A stretch of 64,000 nucleotides of DNA from an uncultured bacterium (GTDB lineage: Bacteria; Actinomycetota; Coriobacteriia; Coriobacteriales; Atopobiaceae). Shown in pieces: positions 1 to 9,232 of the stretch; positions within the stretch are counted from its first letter, which is position 1, and each line of letters opens with the position of its first letter. The translations under genes were made by a program, and so were the position numbers. Below the pieces are notes generated by a model that was given only the letters and a program-made list of their open reading frames with translations, was not told the origin of the DNA and ran no database searches. The DNA lies in the NCBI GenBank assembly GCA_905214865.1, contig CAJMNO010000003.1, positions 88,308 through 152,307 of the forward strand. Reading direction: 5' to 3'.

Positions 1-309
1 CCAGCCACCAAAGGTTGCCCCGGTGTCGACGCTCAGGATGTCCCCCTCCTCAAGAACCGTCTTCTGTGAGGGAAAGCCGTGGACGATCTGCTCGTTGACC
101 GATGCGCAGATGCTCCCCGGGAAGCCGCCGTACCCCTTGAAGGTGGGGATGGCCCCATGGAGCCTGATGAAGCGCTCGACCGCGGTGTCGATCTCCTTGG
201 TCGTGACCCCGGGCTTCGCCATCGAGCCGGCAAGCCTGAGCGCCGCCTTCGAGAGCGACCCCACGGACTTCATCTGCTCTATCTGCTCCGGACTCTTGAT
301 GCGAATCAT
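1..309 (-). CDS. map: methionine aminopeptidase, type I (partial, C-terminus beyond window edge)
   Basis: Removes the initiator methionine from nascent proteins in the cytosol using a two-metal centre. Only the first 103 codons are inside the window; the gene continues leftward past base 1. The visible N-terminus starts MIRIKSPEQIEQM and contains the conserved blocks GFPSQKT and SVDTGATF, the latter carrying the first metal-binding aspartate of the M24 fold. The ATG at 309 overlaps the adk stop codon (ATGA), so it is translationally coupled to adk. The secY-adk-map order is the usual one in Gram-positive bacteria. Confidence 0.93.
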   Translation of the reverse strand, partial: MIRIKSPEQIEQMKSVGSLSKAALRLAGSMAKPGVTTKEIDTAVERFIRLHGAIPTFKGYGGFPGSICASVNEQIVHGFPSQKTVLEEGDILSVDTGATFGGW

Positions 310-932
310 AGCCCCAGCAGCACCTTGACGTCGGCGTACACGTCGTCGACGGGACGGTCGCCGTCGACCTCCTTGAGGATGCCGTGCTCGCGGTAGTAGC
401 CAACAAGCGGCGCGGTCTCGCGCTCGTAGGTGTCCAGACGGCGCTGGATGGTCTCGGGCTTGTCGTCGTCACGCTGGTACATCTCGCCGCCGCAGCGCGG
501 GCAGGTGTCAACGCCGGCGGGGGCGGTGTAGCCACAGCTCTTGCAGGTCCGGCGGGAGCTCAGGCGCTTGACGATGACCTCGGGCTCCACGCTCACGAGC
601 AGGGCGGCGTCCAGCTTGAGCCCCTCCTTCGAGAGCTCGGCGTCGAGGACCTCGGCCTGTGCGGTGTTGCGCGGGAAGCCGTCGAGGATGAACCCATCCT
701 TGGCGTCATCCTGCGAGAGGCGCTCCTTCACGAGGTCCACCACCAGGGCGTCGGGGACGAGCTGCCCCGCGTCCATGTACGACTTGGCCTTCACGCCCAG
801 CTCGCTCTGCGCCTTGACGGCTGCCCTGAGCAGGTCGCCGGTCGAGATGTGCGGAAGCCCGTACTCCTCGACGAGCTTCTGTGCCTGGGTGCCCTTGCCG
901 GCGCCGGGGGCGCCCAAAAGAACGATGTTCAT
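306..932 (-). CDS. adk: adenylate kinase, zinc-lid form
   Basis: Interconverts ATP, ADP and AMP in the cytosol. The 208-residue protein opens with the P-loop GAPGAGKGT and has the AMP-binding stretch STGDLLRAAV and DGFPRN. The LID domain carries two CxxC pairs (CKSC and CPRC), so it should bind a structural zinc as in Gram-positive enzymes. I chose the ATG at 932 over an upstream in-frame ATG at 998 because it starts exactly at the family N-terminus and has an AGGAAGG ribosome site upstream. It lies downstream of a terminator-like hairpin after secY, so it may have its own promoter. Confidence 0.97.
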   Translation of the reverse strand: MNIVLLGAPGAGKGTQAQKLVEEYGLPHISTGDLLRAAVKAQSELGVKAKSYMDAGQLVPDALVVDLVKERLSQDDAKDGFILDGFPRNTAQAEVLDAELSKEGLKLDAALLVSVEPEVIVKRLSSRRTCKSCGYTAPAGVDTCPRCGGEMYQRDDDKPETIQRRLDTYERETAPLVGYYREHGILKEVDGDRPVDDVYADVKVLLGL

Positions 933-1081
933 GGAGATTGCCTTCCTCTTGAAGACGCCCGGGAGACGCCCCAGGCCACATCCGTTGGAACGTTGCACCT
1001 AGTGTAGCCGCCAAATGCACTTGGCGGGACCTCAACGGGAGAAGCCCCTCTCGCCTCTCCCCCAGAACTCGCCCGTATGGA

Positions 1082-1121
1082 AAGGGGGACGGACGGGGCG
1101 TTGGCCCCATCCGTCCCCCTT
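1082..1121 (-). terminator. intrinsic terminator-like hairpin after secY
   Basis: A 12-bp outer stem and 5-bp inner stem separated by one mismatch enclose the loop GTTG; read on the minus strand the stem ends in a short T run. It lies 18 bases beyond the secY stop and separates secY from adk-map. Confidence 0.7.
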
Positions 1122-1139
1122 GAGCGTCCCTTGGGTGAG

Positions 1140-2420
1140 CTACTTGAAAAAGCCCTCGTAGTTGTGCATCTTGAGCTGGGACTCGAGCTGCGAGATCGTG
1201 TCCATGGCGACACCGACCAGAATCAGCACCGAGGTACCGCCGAAGGCTTGCATCAGCGTGTTGCCGGTAATCGTGAACAGGATGGACGGGATCACGGCCA
1301 GGGCAGCCATGAAGAGGGCGCCGGGGAGCGTGATGTGATCCAGCACGTTCTTGATGTACGCGGCGGTGGCGCCACCGGGGCGGACGCCGGGAATGAACCC
1401 GCCGGCCTTGCGAAGCTGGTCGGCCGTCTCGTCCGGGTTGAACACCATCGAGGTGTAGAAGTACGCGAAGAAGACAATCAGCAGGACGGAGAGGATCCAG
1501 TTGATCCAACCCGTGCTGATTGCGTTGGCGAACGCCTGCACCCACCCCACGTTGGGGAAGAAGATGGCGACCTGCGCCGGGATGTACAGCAGCGCGGATG
1601 CGAAGATGATGGGAACGACGCCGGCGGTGTTCACCTTGATGGGGAGGTAGGTGGCCTGCCCGCCCATCATGCGACGACCCACCACGCGCTTGGCATACTG
1701 GACCGGAATCCTGCGCTGCCCGCGCTCGATGTACACGATCACGGGGATGATCGCGATGACCACGACGAGGGTGATGATGGTCCAGAGCAGACCGGTGCCG
1801 GATGTGGCGACGGAGCTGCTGAGGGCATTGGGAAGCCCTGCCATGATGTTCGCGAAGATGATCAGCGACATGCCGTTGCCGATGCCGCGCTGGGTGATGA
1901 CCTCACCGAGCCACATGATGATCATGGCACCGGTGAGGAGCACGCCGACGATGATGACGTCCTCGATGATCTCGGGGAACCCCATGTTGGAGAAGTCGAT
2001 GCCATAGCTCTTGAAGAGGAAGAGGTAGCCAATCGCGTTAATCAGCGCGAGGAGCACCGTGAGGTACCTGGTGTACTGCGTGATCTTGCGCTGGCCGGCC
2101 TCGCCCTCCTTGGCAAGCTCGCCAAGCGAGGGGATCACGGCCTGGAACATCTGGAGGATGATCTGGGCCGTGATGTAGGGCATGATGCCCAGGCTGAAGA
2201 CGGAGACGCGCGAGAGCGCCCCGCCCGAGAACAGGTTGAGGACGGCAATGGCGCCGCTGCCGGCCGCTGCGGTCTGGTAGGCCTTCAGCATGCTCGAGAA
2301 GGGCACGCCGGGGGCCGGCAGGTAGGCACCAAGCCTATACAGGAGGAGGATCCCGATGGTAATCAGGATCTTCTTCCTCAGCTCAGGAATGCGGAACGCG
2401 TTGGCGATTCCCTTTAGCAC
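1140..2420 (-). CDS. secY: protein translocase subunit SecY
   Basis: Forms the central channel of the Sec translocon in the cytoplasmic membrane. The 426-residue protein has the family length and many hydrophobic segments expected of ten membrane helices, beginning with ILITIGILLLYRLGAYLP at about residues 19-36. The family stretch LSRVSVFSLGIMPYI is recognisable near residue 90. Its start overlaps the rplO stop by 7 bases, indicating coupling to the ribosomal protein operon, as is usual for secY at the end of the spc cluster. A terminator hairpin follows. Confidence 0.97.
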   Translation of the reverse strand: MLKGIANAFRIPELRKKILITIGILLLYRLGAYLPAPGVPFSSMLKAYQTAAAGSGAIAVLNLFSGGALSRVSVFSLGIMPYITAQIILQMFQAVIPSLGELAKEGEAGQRKITQYTRYLTVLLALINAIGYLFLFKSYGIDFSNMGFPEIIEDVIIVGVLLTGAMIIMWLGEVITQRGIGNGMSLIIFANIMAGLPNALSSSVATSGTGLLWTIITLVVVIAIIPVIVYIERGQRRIPVQYAKRVVGRRMMGGQATYLPIKVNTAGVVPIIFASALLYIPAQVAIFFPNVGWVQAFANAISTGWINWILSVLLIVFFAYFYTSMVFNPDETADQLRKAGGFIPGVRPGGATAAYIKNVLDHITLPGALFMAALAVIPSILFTITGNTLMQAFGGTSVLILVGVAMDTISQLESQLKMHNYEGFFK

Positions 2421-2863
2421 GCCTGCTCGACCTTTCCTCCGGCCGCCTCGATCTTGGCCTTCGCAGAGGCGGAAACCTTGTCGACCTTGACGGTGAGCTT
2501 CTTGGTGAGCTCGCCGTCACCGAGCACCTTGACGGGGATGTAGTCGTGCTTGATGACGCCCTTGGCCAGGAGGCTCTCGGCGTCAACCGTCTCGCCGTCC
2601 TCGTACAGCTTCTCGAGACGAGAGACGTTGACGGGGGCGTACTCCACGCGGTTGTGGTTCTTGAAGCCGGGGAGCTTGGGGAGACGCATCGCGAGCGGGG
2701 TCTGGCCGCCCTCGAAGCCTGCGCCCTTGCCGCCACCGGAGCGGGACAGCTGGCCCTTGGTGCCGCGGCCGGCGGTCGTGCCCTGGCCGGCGGAGTTACC
2801 GCGGCCTACGCGCTTGCGGGCCTTCTTGGAGCCCTCCGCGGGGTGAAGATCATGAAGCTGCAT
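2414..2863 (-). CDS. rplO: 50S ribosomal protein L15
   Basis: Large-subunit protein that binds 23S rRNA late in assembly. The 149-residue sequence has the glycine- and arginine-rich N-terminus typical of L15 (KKARKRVGRGN, GQGTTAGRGTKGQ) and the GFEGGQTPL block. It sits between rpmD and secY, the standard spc order, 11 bases after rpmD and overlapping secY by 7 bases. Confidence 0.97.
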   Translation of the reverse strand: MQLHDLHPAEGSKKARKRVGRGNSAGQGTTAGRGTKGQLSRSGGGKGAGFEGGQTPLAMRLPKLPGFKNHNRVEYAPVNVSRLEKLYEDGETVDAESLLAKGVIKHDYIPVKVLGDGELTKKLTVKVDKVSASAKAKIEAAGGKVEQAC

Positions 2864-2874
2864 TTGGGTGACTC

Positions 2875-3063
2875 CTAGTTCTCTTCGACCTGGACAAGGT
2901 GCTTGACCTTGAAGATCATTCCACGAACACTCGGGTTATCGGGCAGCACCGAGGTGTCGCCGATCTTGCGGAGGCCCATGGCACGGCAGGTGCGGGTCTG
3001 GTCCTTCTTTACGTTGCAGACGGCGCTACGGACGAGCCTGACGGTGAGCTTCTTGTCTGCCAT
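2875..3063 (-). CDS. rpmD: 50S ribosomal protein L30
   Basis: Small 62-residue large-subunit protein. The family signature is clear: LTVRLVRSAVC near the start, followed by GLRKIGDTSVLPDNPSVRGM and a lysine/valine-rich C-terminus. It follows rpsE with only 3 bases between them and precedes rplO. Confidence 0.95.
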   Translation of the reverse strand: MADKKLTVRLVRSAVCNVKKDQTRTCRAMGLRKIGDTSVLPDNPSVRGMIFKVKHLVQVEEN

Positions 3064-3066
3064 TGG

Positions 3067-3588
3067 TTACTCCCCCTTCCCTGCGAAGAGCTCCTTGGTG
3101 GTGAGGCCACGGCGCTCGGCGGCCTGCTCGGGGCTGGTGAGCCCCTTCAGGCCCTCGGCTGCGGCCTTGATGATGTTGAGGGCGTTGTCGGTGCCAAGGG
3201 ACTTGGCGGTGACGTTGGTAATGCCCGCAAGCTCGAAGAGCGGACGGACGGGGCCGCCGGCGATGACGCCGGTACCCTCGACGGCCGGCTTGATGAGGAC
3301 GCGGCCTGCGCCAAACTTGCCCTCGATTGCGTGAGGCACCGAGCCACTCTTGGTGACGGGAACCTTGAACATGTTCTTCTTCGCGTCGTCGACGCCCTTC
3401 TGGATTGCCAGGGGCACCTCGGTGGAGCGGCCCATGCCCAGGCCGACATTGCCCTTGCCGTCACCCACGGCCACGAGGGCGACGAGCGTCATGCGACGGC
3501 CGCCCTTGACGGTCTTGGAAACACGGTGGATGTAGACTACGCGCTCCTGAAGATCGGAGTCATTCTGGCGCTTACGATCACGTGGCAT
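3067..3588 (-). CDS. rpsE: 30S ribosomal protein S5
   Basis: Small-subunit protein important for decoding accuracy and mRNA unwinding. The 173-residue product contains the double-stranded-RNA-binding-like N-terminal domain (LQERVVYIHRVSKTVKGGRR) and the C-terminal domain with GTGVIAGGPVR. The spectinomycin-contact loop KTVKGGRR looks wild type. It sits between rplR and rpmD in the usual order. Confidence 0.97.
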   Translation of the reverse strand: MPRDRKRQNDSDLQERVVYIHRVSKTVKGGRRMTLVALVAVGDGKGNVGLGMGRSTEVPLAIQKGVDDAKKNMFKVPVTKSGSVPHAIEGKFGAGRVLIKPAVEGTGVIAGGPVRPLFELAGITNVTAKSLGTDNALNIIKAAAEGLKGLTSPEQAAERRGLTTKELFAGKGE

Positions 3589-3599
3589 CTAAATTCCTC

Positions 3600-3968
3600 C
3601 TAGAACTTCAGGCCCGCGGAACGGGCACCATCGGCGAGGGCCTGAACGCGGCCGTGGTAGATGTGACCACCGCGGTCAAAGGTGACCTGGGTGACACCGG
3701 CCTCGATGGCGCGCTGGCCAACGAGCTTGCCGACGAACTCTGCGGCCTCCTTGTTGGAACCGAGCTTGCCGGTCTCCTTGAACTCGGGCGACAGGGTGGA
3801 CGCGGAGCAGATGGTCTTGCCCTCGACGTCGTTGATCACCTGGGCGTAGATGTTCGCGTTGGTGCGGTGAACGGAAAGGCGGGGACGCTCCGCAGTGCCA
3901 AAGATCTTGGCGCGGACACGGCGCTGACGGCGCTTGAGACCCGCACGCTTTGCCTTGTTCTTGTCCAT
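3600..3968 (-). CDS. rplR: 50S ribosomal protein L18
   Basis: 5S rRNA-binding protein of the large subunit, 122 residues, with the basic N-terminus KNKAKRAGLKRRQRRVR and the family motifs RLSVHRTNANIYAQ and FDRGGHIYHGRV. It is placed between rplF and rpsE as in other bacteria, 11 bases upstream of rpsE. Confidence 0.97.
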   Translation of the reverse strand: MDKNKAKRAGLKRRQRRVRAKIFGTAERPRLSVHRTNANIYAQVINDVEGKTICSASTLSPEFKETGKLGSNKEAAEFVGKLVGQRAIEAGVTQVTFDRGGHIYHGRVQALADGARSAGLKF

Positions 3969-4030
3969 TACTTCTCCTTCAAGTTGCCAGCACCTGACGG
4001 GGTGCTGGTCTTCTCCCTATACCTACGAGG

Positions 4031-4567
4031 CTACTTGGCAGCCTTGCCAAGCTTCCTGCGGATGTGCTCGCCCTCGTAGTGGATGCCCTTGCCCTTGTAG
4101 GGCTCGGGAGGACGCTTGCTGCGAACCTCGGCCGCAACCTGGCCGACCTGCTCCTTGGAGATGCCCTTCACGGTGATGTGCGTGTTGTCGGGGACCTCGA
4201 AGCTGATGCCCTCGGGAGCGACGTAGATCACGGGGTGGGAGTAGCCAAGCGAGAGGTCCAGGTCCTTGCCCTTGAGCGCGGCGCGATAGCCGACGCCGGT
4301 GAGCTCGAGCTTCTTCTCAAAGCCCTTGGAGACGCCCTCGACCATGTTGCTGATGAGGGTGCGGGTCAGGCCCTGCTGGGCGTTGGACTCGGTGGACTCG
4401 TCGTTACGGGTGACGAGGATCTCCTCGCCCTCCTGGCTGATGGTGACGAGCTCGGAGAACGTGCGATCCAGCTCGCCCTTGGGGCCCTTGACGGAAACGT
4501 GGGAGCCCTCGACTGTCACAGTGACCCCAGCGGGAATCTGGACAGGCTTCTTACCAATACGAGACAT
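4031..4567 (-). CDS. rplF: 50S ribosomal protein L6
   Basis: Large-subunit protein near the factor-binding site. The 178-residue product begins MSRIGKKPVQIPAGV, carries two similar beta-rich domains, and ends with the signature RSKRPPEPYKGKGI. A 62-base gap separates it from rplR; I see nothing distinctive in that gap. Context is the spc cluster. Confidence 0.97.
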   Translation of the reverse strand: MSRIGKKPVQIPAGVTVTVEGSHVSVKGPKGELDRTFSELVTISQEGEEILVTRNDESTESNAQQGLTRTLISNMVEGVSKGFEKKLELTGVGYRAALKGKDLDLSLGYSHPVIYVAPEGISFEVPDNTHITVKGISKEQVGQVAAEVRSKRPPEPYKGKGIHYEGEHIRRKLGKAAK

Positions 4568-4596
4568 TGTCTCCTCCTATCTATTCCTGCCGCGGG

Positions 4597-4995
4597 TTAC
4601 CAGATGTAGCAGATGACCTCGCCGCCGACGCCGAGCTTGCGGGCGTCGCGGTCGCACATCATGCCCTTCGAGGTGGAGATGACGGCAGTGCCGAGGCCAC
4701 CACGAACACGCGGCAGGTCAGCCGCGGAGGAGTAGATGCGCAGGCCCAGCTTGGAGATGCGGCGGATGCCCTGGATCACGCGGGCACGACGTGCGCCGTA
4801 CTTGAGCTTGATGTGGAGGGTCTTCTGGGGCTTGGTGTCCTCCACCTCGTAGGACTCGATGTAACCCTCCTCGCAGATGACGCGGGCGATCTCGACCAGC
4901 ACCTTGCTCGAGGGCATGGAGACCTCAGGCTTGCCGGCGGAGTTAGCGTTACGGATGCGCGTCAGCATGTCTGCGATGGGATCAGTAACCTTCAT
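4597..4995 (-). CDS. rpsH: 30S ribosomal protein S8
   Basis: Primary 16S rRNA-binding protein, 132 residues, recognised by TDPIADMLTRIRNA near the N-terminus, the PSSKVLVEIA block and the C-terminal STSKGMMCDRDARK. In many bacteria S8 also represses the spc operon by binding near rplE; I could not recognise the S8-binding fold with confidence here. It follows rpsN and precedes rplF. Confidence 0.97.
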   Translation of the reverse strand: MKVTDPIADMLTRIRNANSAGKPEVSMPSSKVLVEIARVICEEGYIESYEVEDTKPQKTLHIKLKYGARRARVIQGIRRISKLGLRIYSSAADLPRVRGGLGTAVISTSKGMMCDRDARKLGVGGEVICYIW

Positions 4996-5082
4996 TGATT
5001 CCTTCTCCTTCGTTAGTGATGAAACTGCGCGTTTGGTTCATCCGAGCCCATGGCCCGGACGCCTACACGCGAGAGCCCTGGC

Positions 5083-5268
5083 CTACCAGCTCGCCTTGCG
5101 GACGCCAGGAAGCTCGCCCTTGCTCGCGAGCTCGCGGAAGCACACGCGGCACAGGCCGAACTTGCGATAGACGGAGTGGGGACGCCCACAGCGCTGGCAG
5201 CGGTTCTGCTTGCGCGTCGAGTACTTCGGCTCACGCGAAGCCTTGACGATCATCGATGTCTTAGCCAC
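5083..5268 (-). CDS. rpsZ: 30S ribosomal protein S14, zinc-binding (type Z)
   Basis: Short 61-residue S14 of the zinc-containing class, with paired cysteines CQRCGR and CRVC and the C-terminus ELPGVRKASW. I place the start at a GTG at 5268, giving VAKTSMIV and the family length; AGGAGG lies 4 bases upstream. The upstream ATG at 5301 would add an 11-residue tail foreign to the family. It lies between rplE and rpsH. Confidence 0.95.
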   Translation of the reverse strand: MAKTSMIVKASREPKYSTRKQNRCQRCGRPHSVYRKFGLCRVCFRELASKGELPGVRKASW

Positions 5269-5326
5269 AAATCCTCCTTCAGGAAGAGGCCTCGGGTCCA
5301 TCCCGGGGCTACGTACTACCTATTGA

Positions 5327-5890
5327 CTAGTCCTTCTTGAACGGGAAGTGGAAGGCGTCGAGAAGCGCCTTGCCCTCCTCGTCAGTCTGGGCAGTGGTCA
5401 CGATGGTGATGTCCATGCCACGGGTGTGGTCGATCTTGTCGAAGTCGATCTCGGGGAAGATCAGCTGCTCGGTCACGCCCATGGAGAAGTTGCCATGGCC
5501 ATCGAACGACTTGGCGCTGATGCCGCGGAAGTCGCGGATGCGCGGGATGGCGATGGCGATGAGGCGGTCGAGGAACTCGTACATGCGGTCGCTGCGAAGG
5601 GTGACCTTGGCGCCGATGGGCTGGCCCTGGCGCAGGTGGAAGGTCGCGATCGACTTGCGGGCGTGCGTCACGAGCGGCTGCTGGCCGGTGATGGCACGCA
5701 GGTCGGCAACGGCGCCCTCGATGGCCTTGGAATCCGTGGCTGCCTCGCCGACGCCCATGTTCACGACGATCTTCTCGATCTTCGGGATCTGCATGACGTT
5801 CTTGTAGTTGAACTGCTTCTGCAGCTCGTCGCGAATGGTGTCGAAGTACAGGGTCTTGAGCCTCGGTACGTAGTTCTGGTCCTCTGCCAT
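5327..5890 (-). CDS. rplE: 50S ribosomal protein L5
   Basis: 5S rRNA-binding protein of the central protuberance, 187 residues. Family blocks include QIPKIEKIVVNMGVGE, GQQPLVTHARKSIA and DFRGIS. The ATG at 5890 was chosen over one at 6079 because the latter adds 63 residues unlike L5 and 5890 has AAGGAG upstream. An unusually long gap of 246 bases with a strong terminator separates it from rplX, so it heads a separate transcription segment or is under attenuation. Confidence 0.97.
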   Translation of the reverse strand: MAEDQNYVPRLKTLYFDTIRDELQKQFNYKNVMQIPKIEKIVVNMGVGEAATDSKAIEGAVADLRAITGQQPLVTHARKSIATFHLRQGQPIGAKVTLRSDRMYEFLDRLIAIAIPRIRDFRGISAKSFDGHGNFSMGVTEQLIFPEIDFDKIDHTRGMDITIVTTAQTDEEGKALLDAFHFPFKKD

Positions 5891-6085
5891 GTGAACTCCT
5901 TCTTCTAGATCCTGGCGGGATTGCGTGCGGGGTCCGGTCTCGCACGACCCGAGCCTGGCAAGCCCGGGGGCCCACGCGTCCGAGACATACCTATCCCGTC
6001 TACAGACGCGATTCTTCACTCTACTACTTGCCCGCATTCCTCGTGCCAGCTGATGCGGGTTTGAAGAGTCTCCACACAATCGGCG
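5891..6085 (-). other. leader region upstream of rplE
   Basis: Non-coding stretch between the rplX terminator and rplE. It contains a 7-bp inverted repeat (CCCGCAT and ATGCGGG, about 6031-6060). I found no convincing -35/-10 pair. It may be an rplE mRNA leader or read-through segment. Confidence 0.4.
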
Positions 6086-6113
6086 ATAAAAAGACCCCCT
6101 CCATGGGAGGGGG
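6086..6113 (-). terminator. intrinsic terminator between rplX and rplE
   Basis: Perfect 8-bp stem (6095-6102 with 6106-6113) with a 3-base loop, followed on the minus strand by TCTTTTTATC. It is one of the strongest terminators in the window and lies inside what is normally an unbroken ribosomal protein operon. Confidence 0.85.
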
Positions 6114-6136
6114 CCCTACTACCCTTGTGCCAAGGA

Positions 6137-6454
6137 CTAGAACTTGGCACCGCACTTCTTGCAGACGCGGACGGGCTTGTTGTTCTCGTCGCGCTCATGG
6201 CCAACGCGGGTGTGCTGGCCGCAGGAGGGGCAGACCAGGGCGACGTTGGACACGTCGATGGCAGCCTCCTTCTGGATGATGCCACCCTGCTCGTTCTGCT
6301 GGGTGGGGCGCTGGGCCTTCTTGACCATGGCAACGCCACGGACGACGACCTTGCCCTCCTTCGGCATGGCCTTGATGACCTCGCCGCGAACGCCCTTGTC
6401 CTTGCCGGACAGGACCTCGACCTGGTCTCCGGTCCTCACGTTCATCTTTGCCAT
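6137..6454 (-). CDS. rplX: 50S ribosomal protein L24
   Basis: Assembly-initiating large-subunit protein, 105 residues. The KOW motif is visible in DQVEVLSGKDKGVRGEV at about residues 10-26. The C-terminal part has two CxxC pairs (CPSC, CKKC), a zinc-ribbon-like tail seen in many Gram-positive L24 proteins. It follows rplN by 14 bases and is followed by a strong terminator. Confidence 0.97.
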   Translation of the reverse strand: MAKMNVRTGDQVEVLSGKDKGVRGEVIKAMPKEGKVVVRGVAMVKKAQRPTQQNEQGGIIQKEAAIDVSNVALVCPSCGQHTRVGHERDENNKPVRVCKKCGAKF

Positions 6455-6468
6455 TCGTCTCTCACTCC

Positions 6469-6837
6469 CTACAGCGTCTCGGGTGCGAGCGAGACGATCT
6501 TCATGTACTTGCGATCGCGCAGCTCGCGGGCGACGGGCCCGAAGATACGGGTACCCTTGGGCTCGCCATCCTTGTTGACCAGGACGCAGGCGTTCTGGTC
6601 GAACTTGATGTAGCTGCCGTCCTGGCGACGGGTCTCCTTAACGGTGCGGACGATGACGCAACGCACGACGTCGCCCTTCTTCACCTGGCCGCCGGGCTGA
6701 GCCTCCTGTACGGCGCACATGATGACGTCGCCGAGGCCAGCATAACGGCGCTTGGAGCCACCCATGACCTTGATGCACTTGACGCGCTTCGCGCCGCTGT
6801 TGTCAGCGACGTTGAGCATGGTCTCCATCTGAATCAT
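6469..6837 (-). CDS. rplN: 50S ribosomal protein L14
   Basis: Intersubunit-bridge protein, 122 residues, starting MIQMETMLNVADNSGAK with later GGSKRRYAGLGD and GTRIFGPVARELR. The ATG at 6837 has GGAGG seven bases upstream and gives the exact family N-terminus; an ATG 18 bases further up is not needed. It lies between rpsQ and rplX. Confidence 0.97.
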   Translation of the reverse strand: MIQMETMLNVADNSGAKRVKCIKVMGGSKRRYAGLGDVIMCAVQEAQPGGQVKKGDVVRCVIVRTVKETRRQDGSYIKFDQNACVLVNKDGEPKGTRIFGPVARELRDRKYMKIVSLAPETL

Positions 6838-6919
6838 TGCTGTTCCTCCGAACACTCATCCCAGCCAGAGGTGCGACCACGCTTGCGAGGCACATGGCTG
6901 GTAATGGGCTGATAAATCC

Positions 6920-7186
6920 TTACTTGGCGCGCTCCACGATCTCGACCACGCGCCAACGCTTGGTCTTAGAGAGAGGCCTGGTCTCCATAACGCGAACGGT
7001 GTCGCCGAGGCCGCACTCGTTCTTCTCGTCGTGGCAGTGAAGCTTCTTGTGCACGGTCATCATCTTGCCGTACTTGGGGTGGTGCTTGCGGTACGTGATC
7101 TGCACGGTGATGGTCTTGTCGCCGGAGATCGAGATGACCTCACCGGTGCGGACCTTGCGCGCGTTCCTGATAACGGTCTCTGCCAT
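6920..7186 (-). CDS. rpsQ: 30S ribosomal protein S17
   Basis: 16S rRNA-binding assembly protein of 88 residues, recognised by RKVRTGEVISISGDKTITV, YRKHHPKYGK and VRVMETRPLSKTKRWRVVEI. It is encoded 17 bases after rpmC and 82 bases before rplN. Nothing distinctive stands out in the latter gap. Confidence 0.96.
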   Translation of the reverse strand: MAETVIRNARKVRTGEVISISGDKTITVQITYRKHHPKYGKMMTVHKKLHCHDEKNECGLGDTVRVMETRPLSKTKRWRVVEIVERAK

Positions 7187-7203
7187 TTCTTATCTCCTGC
7201 GAT

Positions 7204-7413
7204 CTAGTTCTTCGCGGCTTCGGCCGCGATCTGGCGAGCGCGCATCTCGGTCTGGATGCGGGCGATGTCGCGCTTCACGAGGGTGACGCGGGCGGTGTTG
7301 TCCAGCTGGCTGGTGGCCATCTGGAAGCGCAGGTTGAAGAGCTCTGCGCGGCCGTCCTCGAGCTTCTGGGCGAGCTCCTCGTCACTGAGCTCGCGAATCT
7401 CCTTGTACTTCAT
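7204..7413 (-). CDS. rpmC: 50S ribosomal protein L29
   Basis: 69-residue protein located near the nascent-chain exit. The family pattern ELSDEELAQKLEDGRAELFNLRFQ followed by VKRDIARIQTEMRAR is clear. It abuts rplP directly: the rpmC ATG at 7413 and the rplP stop at 7414-7416 are adjacent. Confidence 0.96.
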   Translation of the reverse strand: MKYKEIRELSDEELAQKLEDGRAELFNLRFQMATSQLDNTARVTLVKRDIARIQTEMRARQIAAEAAKN

Positions 7414-8555
<1,142 letters not shown>

Positions 8556-8562
8556 GCTTTCC

Positions 8563-8928
8563 CTACGCCTCCTTTCGAGGTGCGACGACGACGGTGATGT
8601 GGCTCGTGCGCTTGTTGATGCGCGAAGCGGAGCCCTTGGCGCGGGGACGGATGCGCTTGAGCGTGGGGCCCTCGTCAACGTAGGCGTACTTGATGACGAG
8701 GTCGTCCTCGCGCAGGTTGTTGTTGTTCACCGCGTTAGCGACGGCGGAGCGAACAACCTTGGCGACGGGCTCGGCAGCGGCGCGGGTGGAGAACTGAAGG
8801 GTCTCCAGCGCCTTGTCGACGGACTTGTTGCGAATCTGGTCAACGACCATGCGAACCTTGCGAGGGGCCATGCGCACGTACTTGGCGGTGGCGTGTACCT
8901 CGTTGGTGGCGGCGGTGTTCTTAGCCAT
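8563..8928 (-). CDS. rplV: 50S ribosomal protein L22
   Basis: Exit-tunnel protein of 121 residues, with ATAKYVRMAPRKVRMVVDQIR near the start and the C-terminal tunnel hairpin PRAKGSASRINKRTSHITV. The tunnel loop looks intact, with no macrolide-resistance-type insertion. It precedes rpsC by 7 bases. Confidence 0.96.
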   Translation of the reverse strand: MAKNTAATNEVHATAKYVRMAPRKVRMVVDQIRNKSVDKALETLQFSTRAAAEPVAKVVRSAVANAVNNNNLREDDLVIKYAYVDEGPTLKRIRPRAKGSASRINKRTSHITVVVAPRKEA

Positions 8929-8941
8929 CTCTCATGCCCTC

Positions 8942-9202
8942 CTAGTTAGCCTTGTGGCCGCGGAAGGTACGAGTGGGAGCGAACTCGCCAAGCTTGTGAC
9001 CAACCATGGACTCGGTGATGTAGACGGGGACATGCTTGCGGCCGTCGTGGACGGCGATCGTGTGGCCGACCATCTCGGGGAAGATGGTGGAGGAGCGCGA
9101 CCAGGTCTTCACGACCTCCTTCTTGCCCGCCTCGTTCATTGCGGTGACACGCGCAAGGAGGCGAGTCTCCACATACGGACCCTTCTTGAGACTTCTGCTC
9201 AT
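8942..9202 (-). CDS. rpsS: 30S ribosomal protein S19
   Basis: 16S rRNA-binding head protein of 86 residues, beginning MSRSLKKGPYVE and containing TWSRSSTIFPEMVG, VHDGRKHVPVYI and LGEFAPTRTF. It lies between rplB and rplV as usual, 13 bases before rplV. Confidence 0.97.
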   Translation of the reverse strand: MSRSLKKGPYVETRLLARVTAMNEAGKKEVVKTWSRSSTIFPEMVGHTIAVHDGRKHVPVYITESMVGHKLGEFAPTRTFRGHKAN

Positions 9203-9232
9203 TCTTGGTTTCTCCTATTACTCGTGTTCCGA

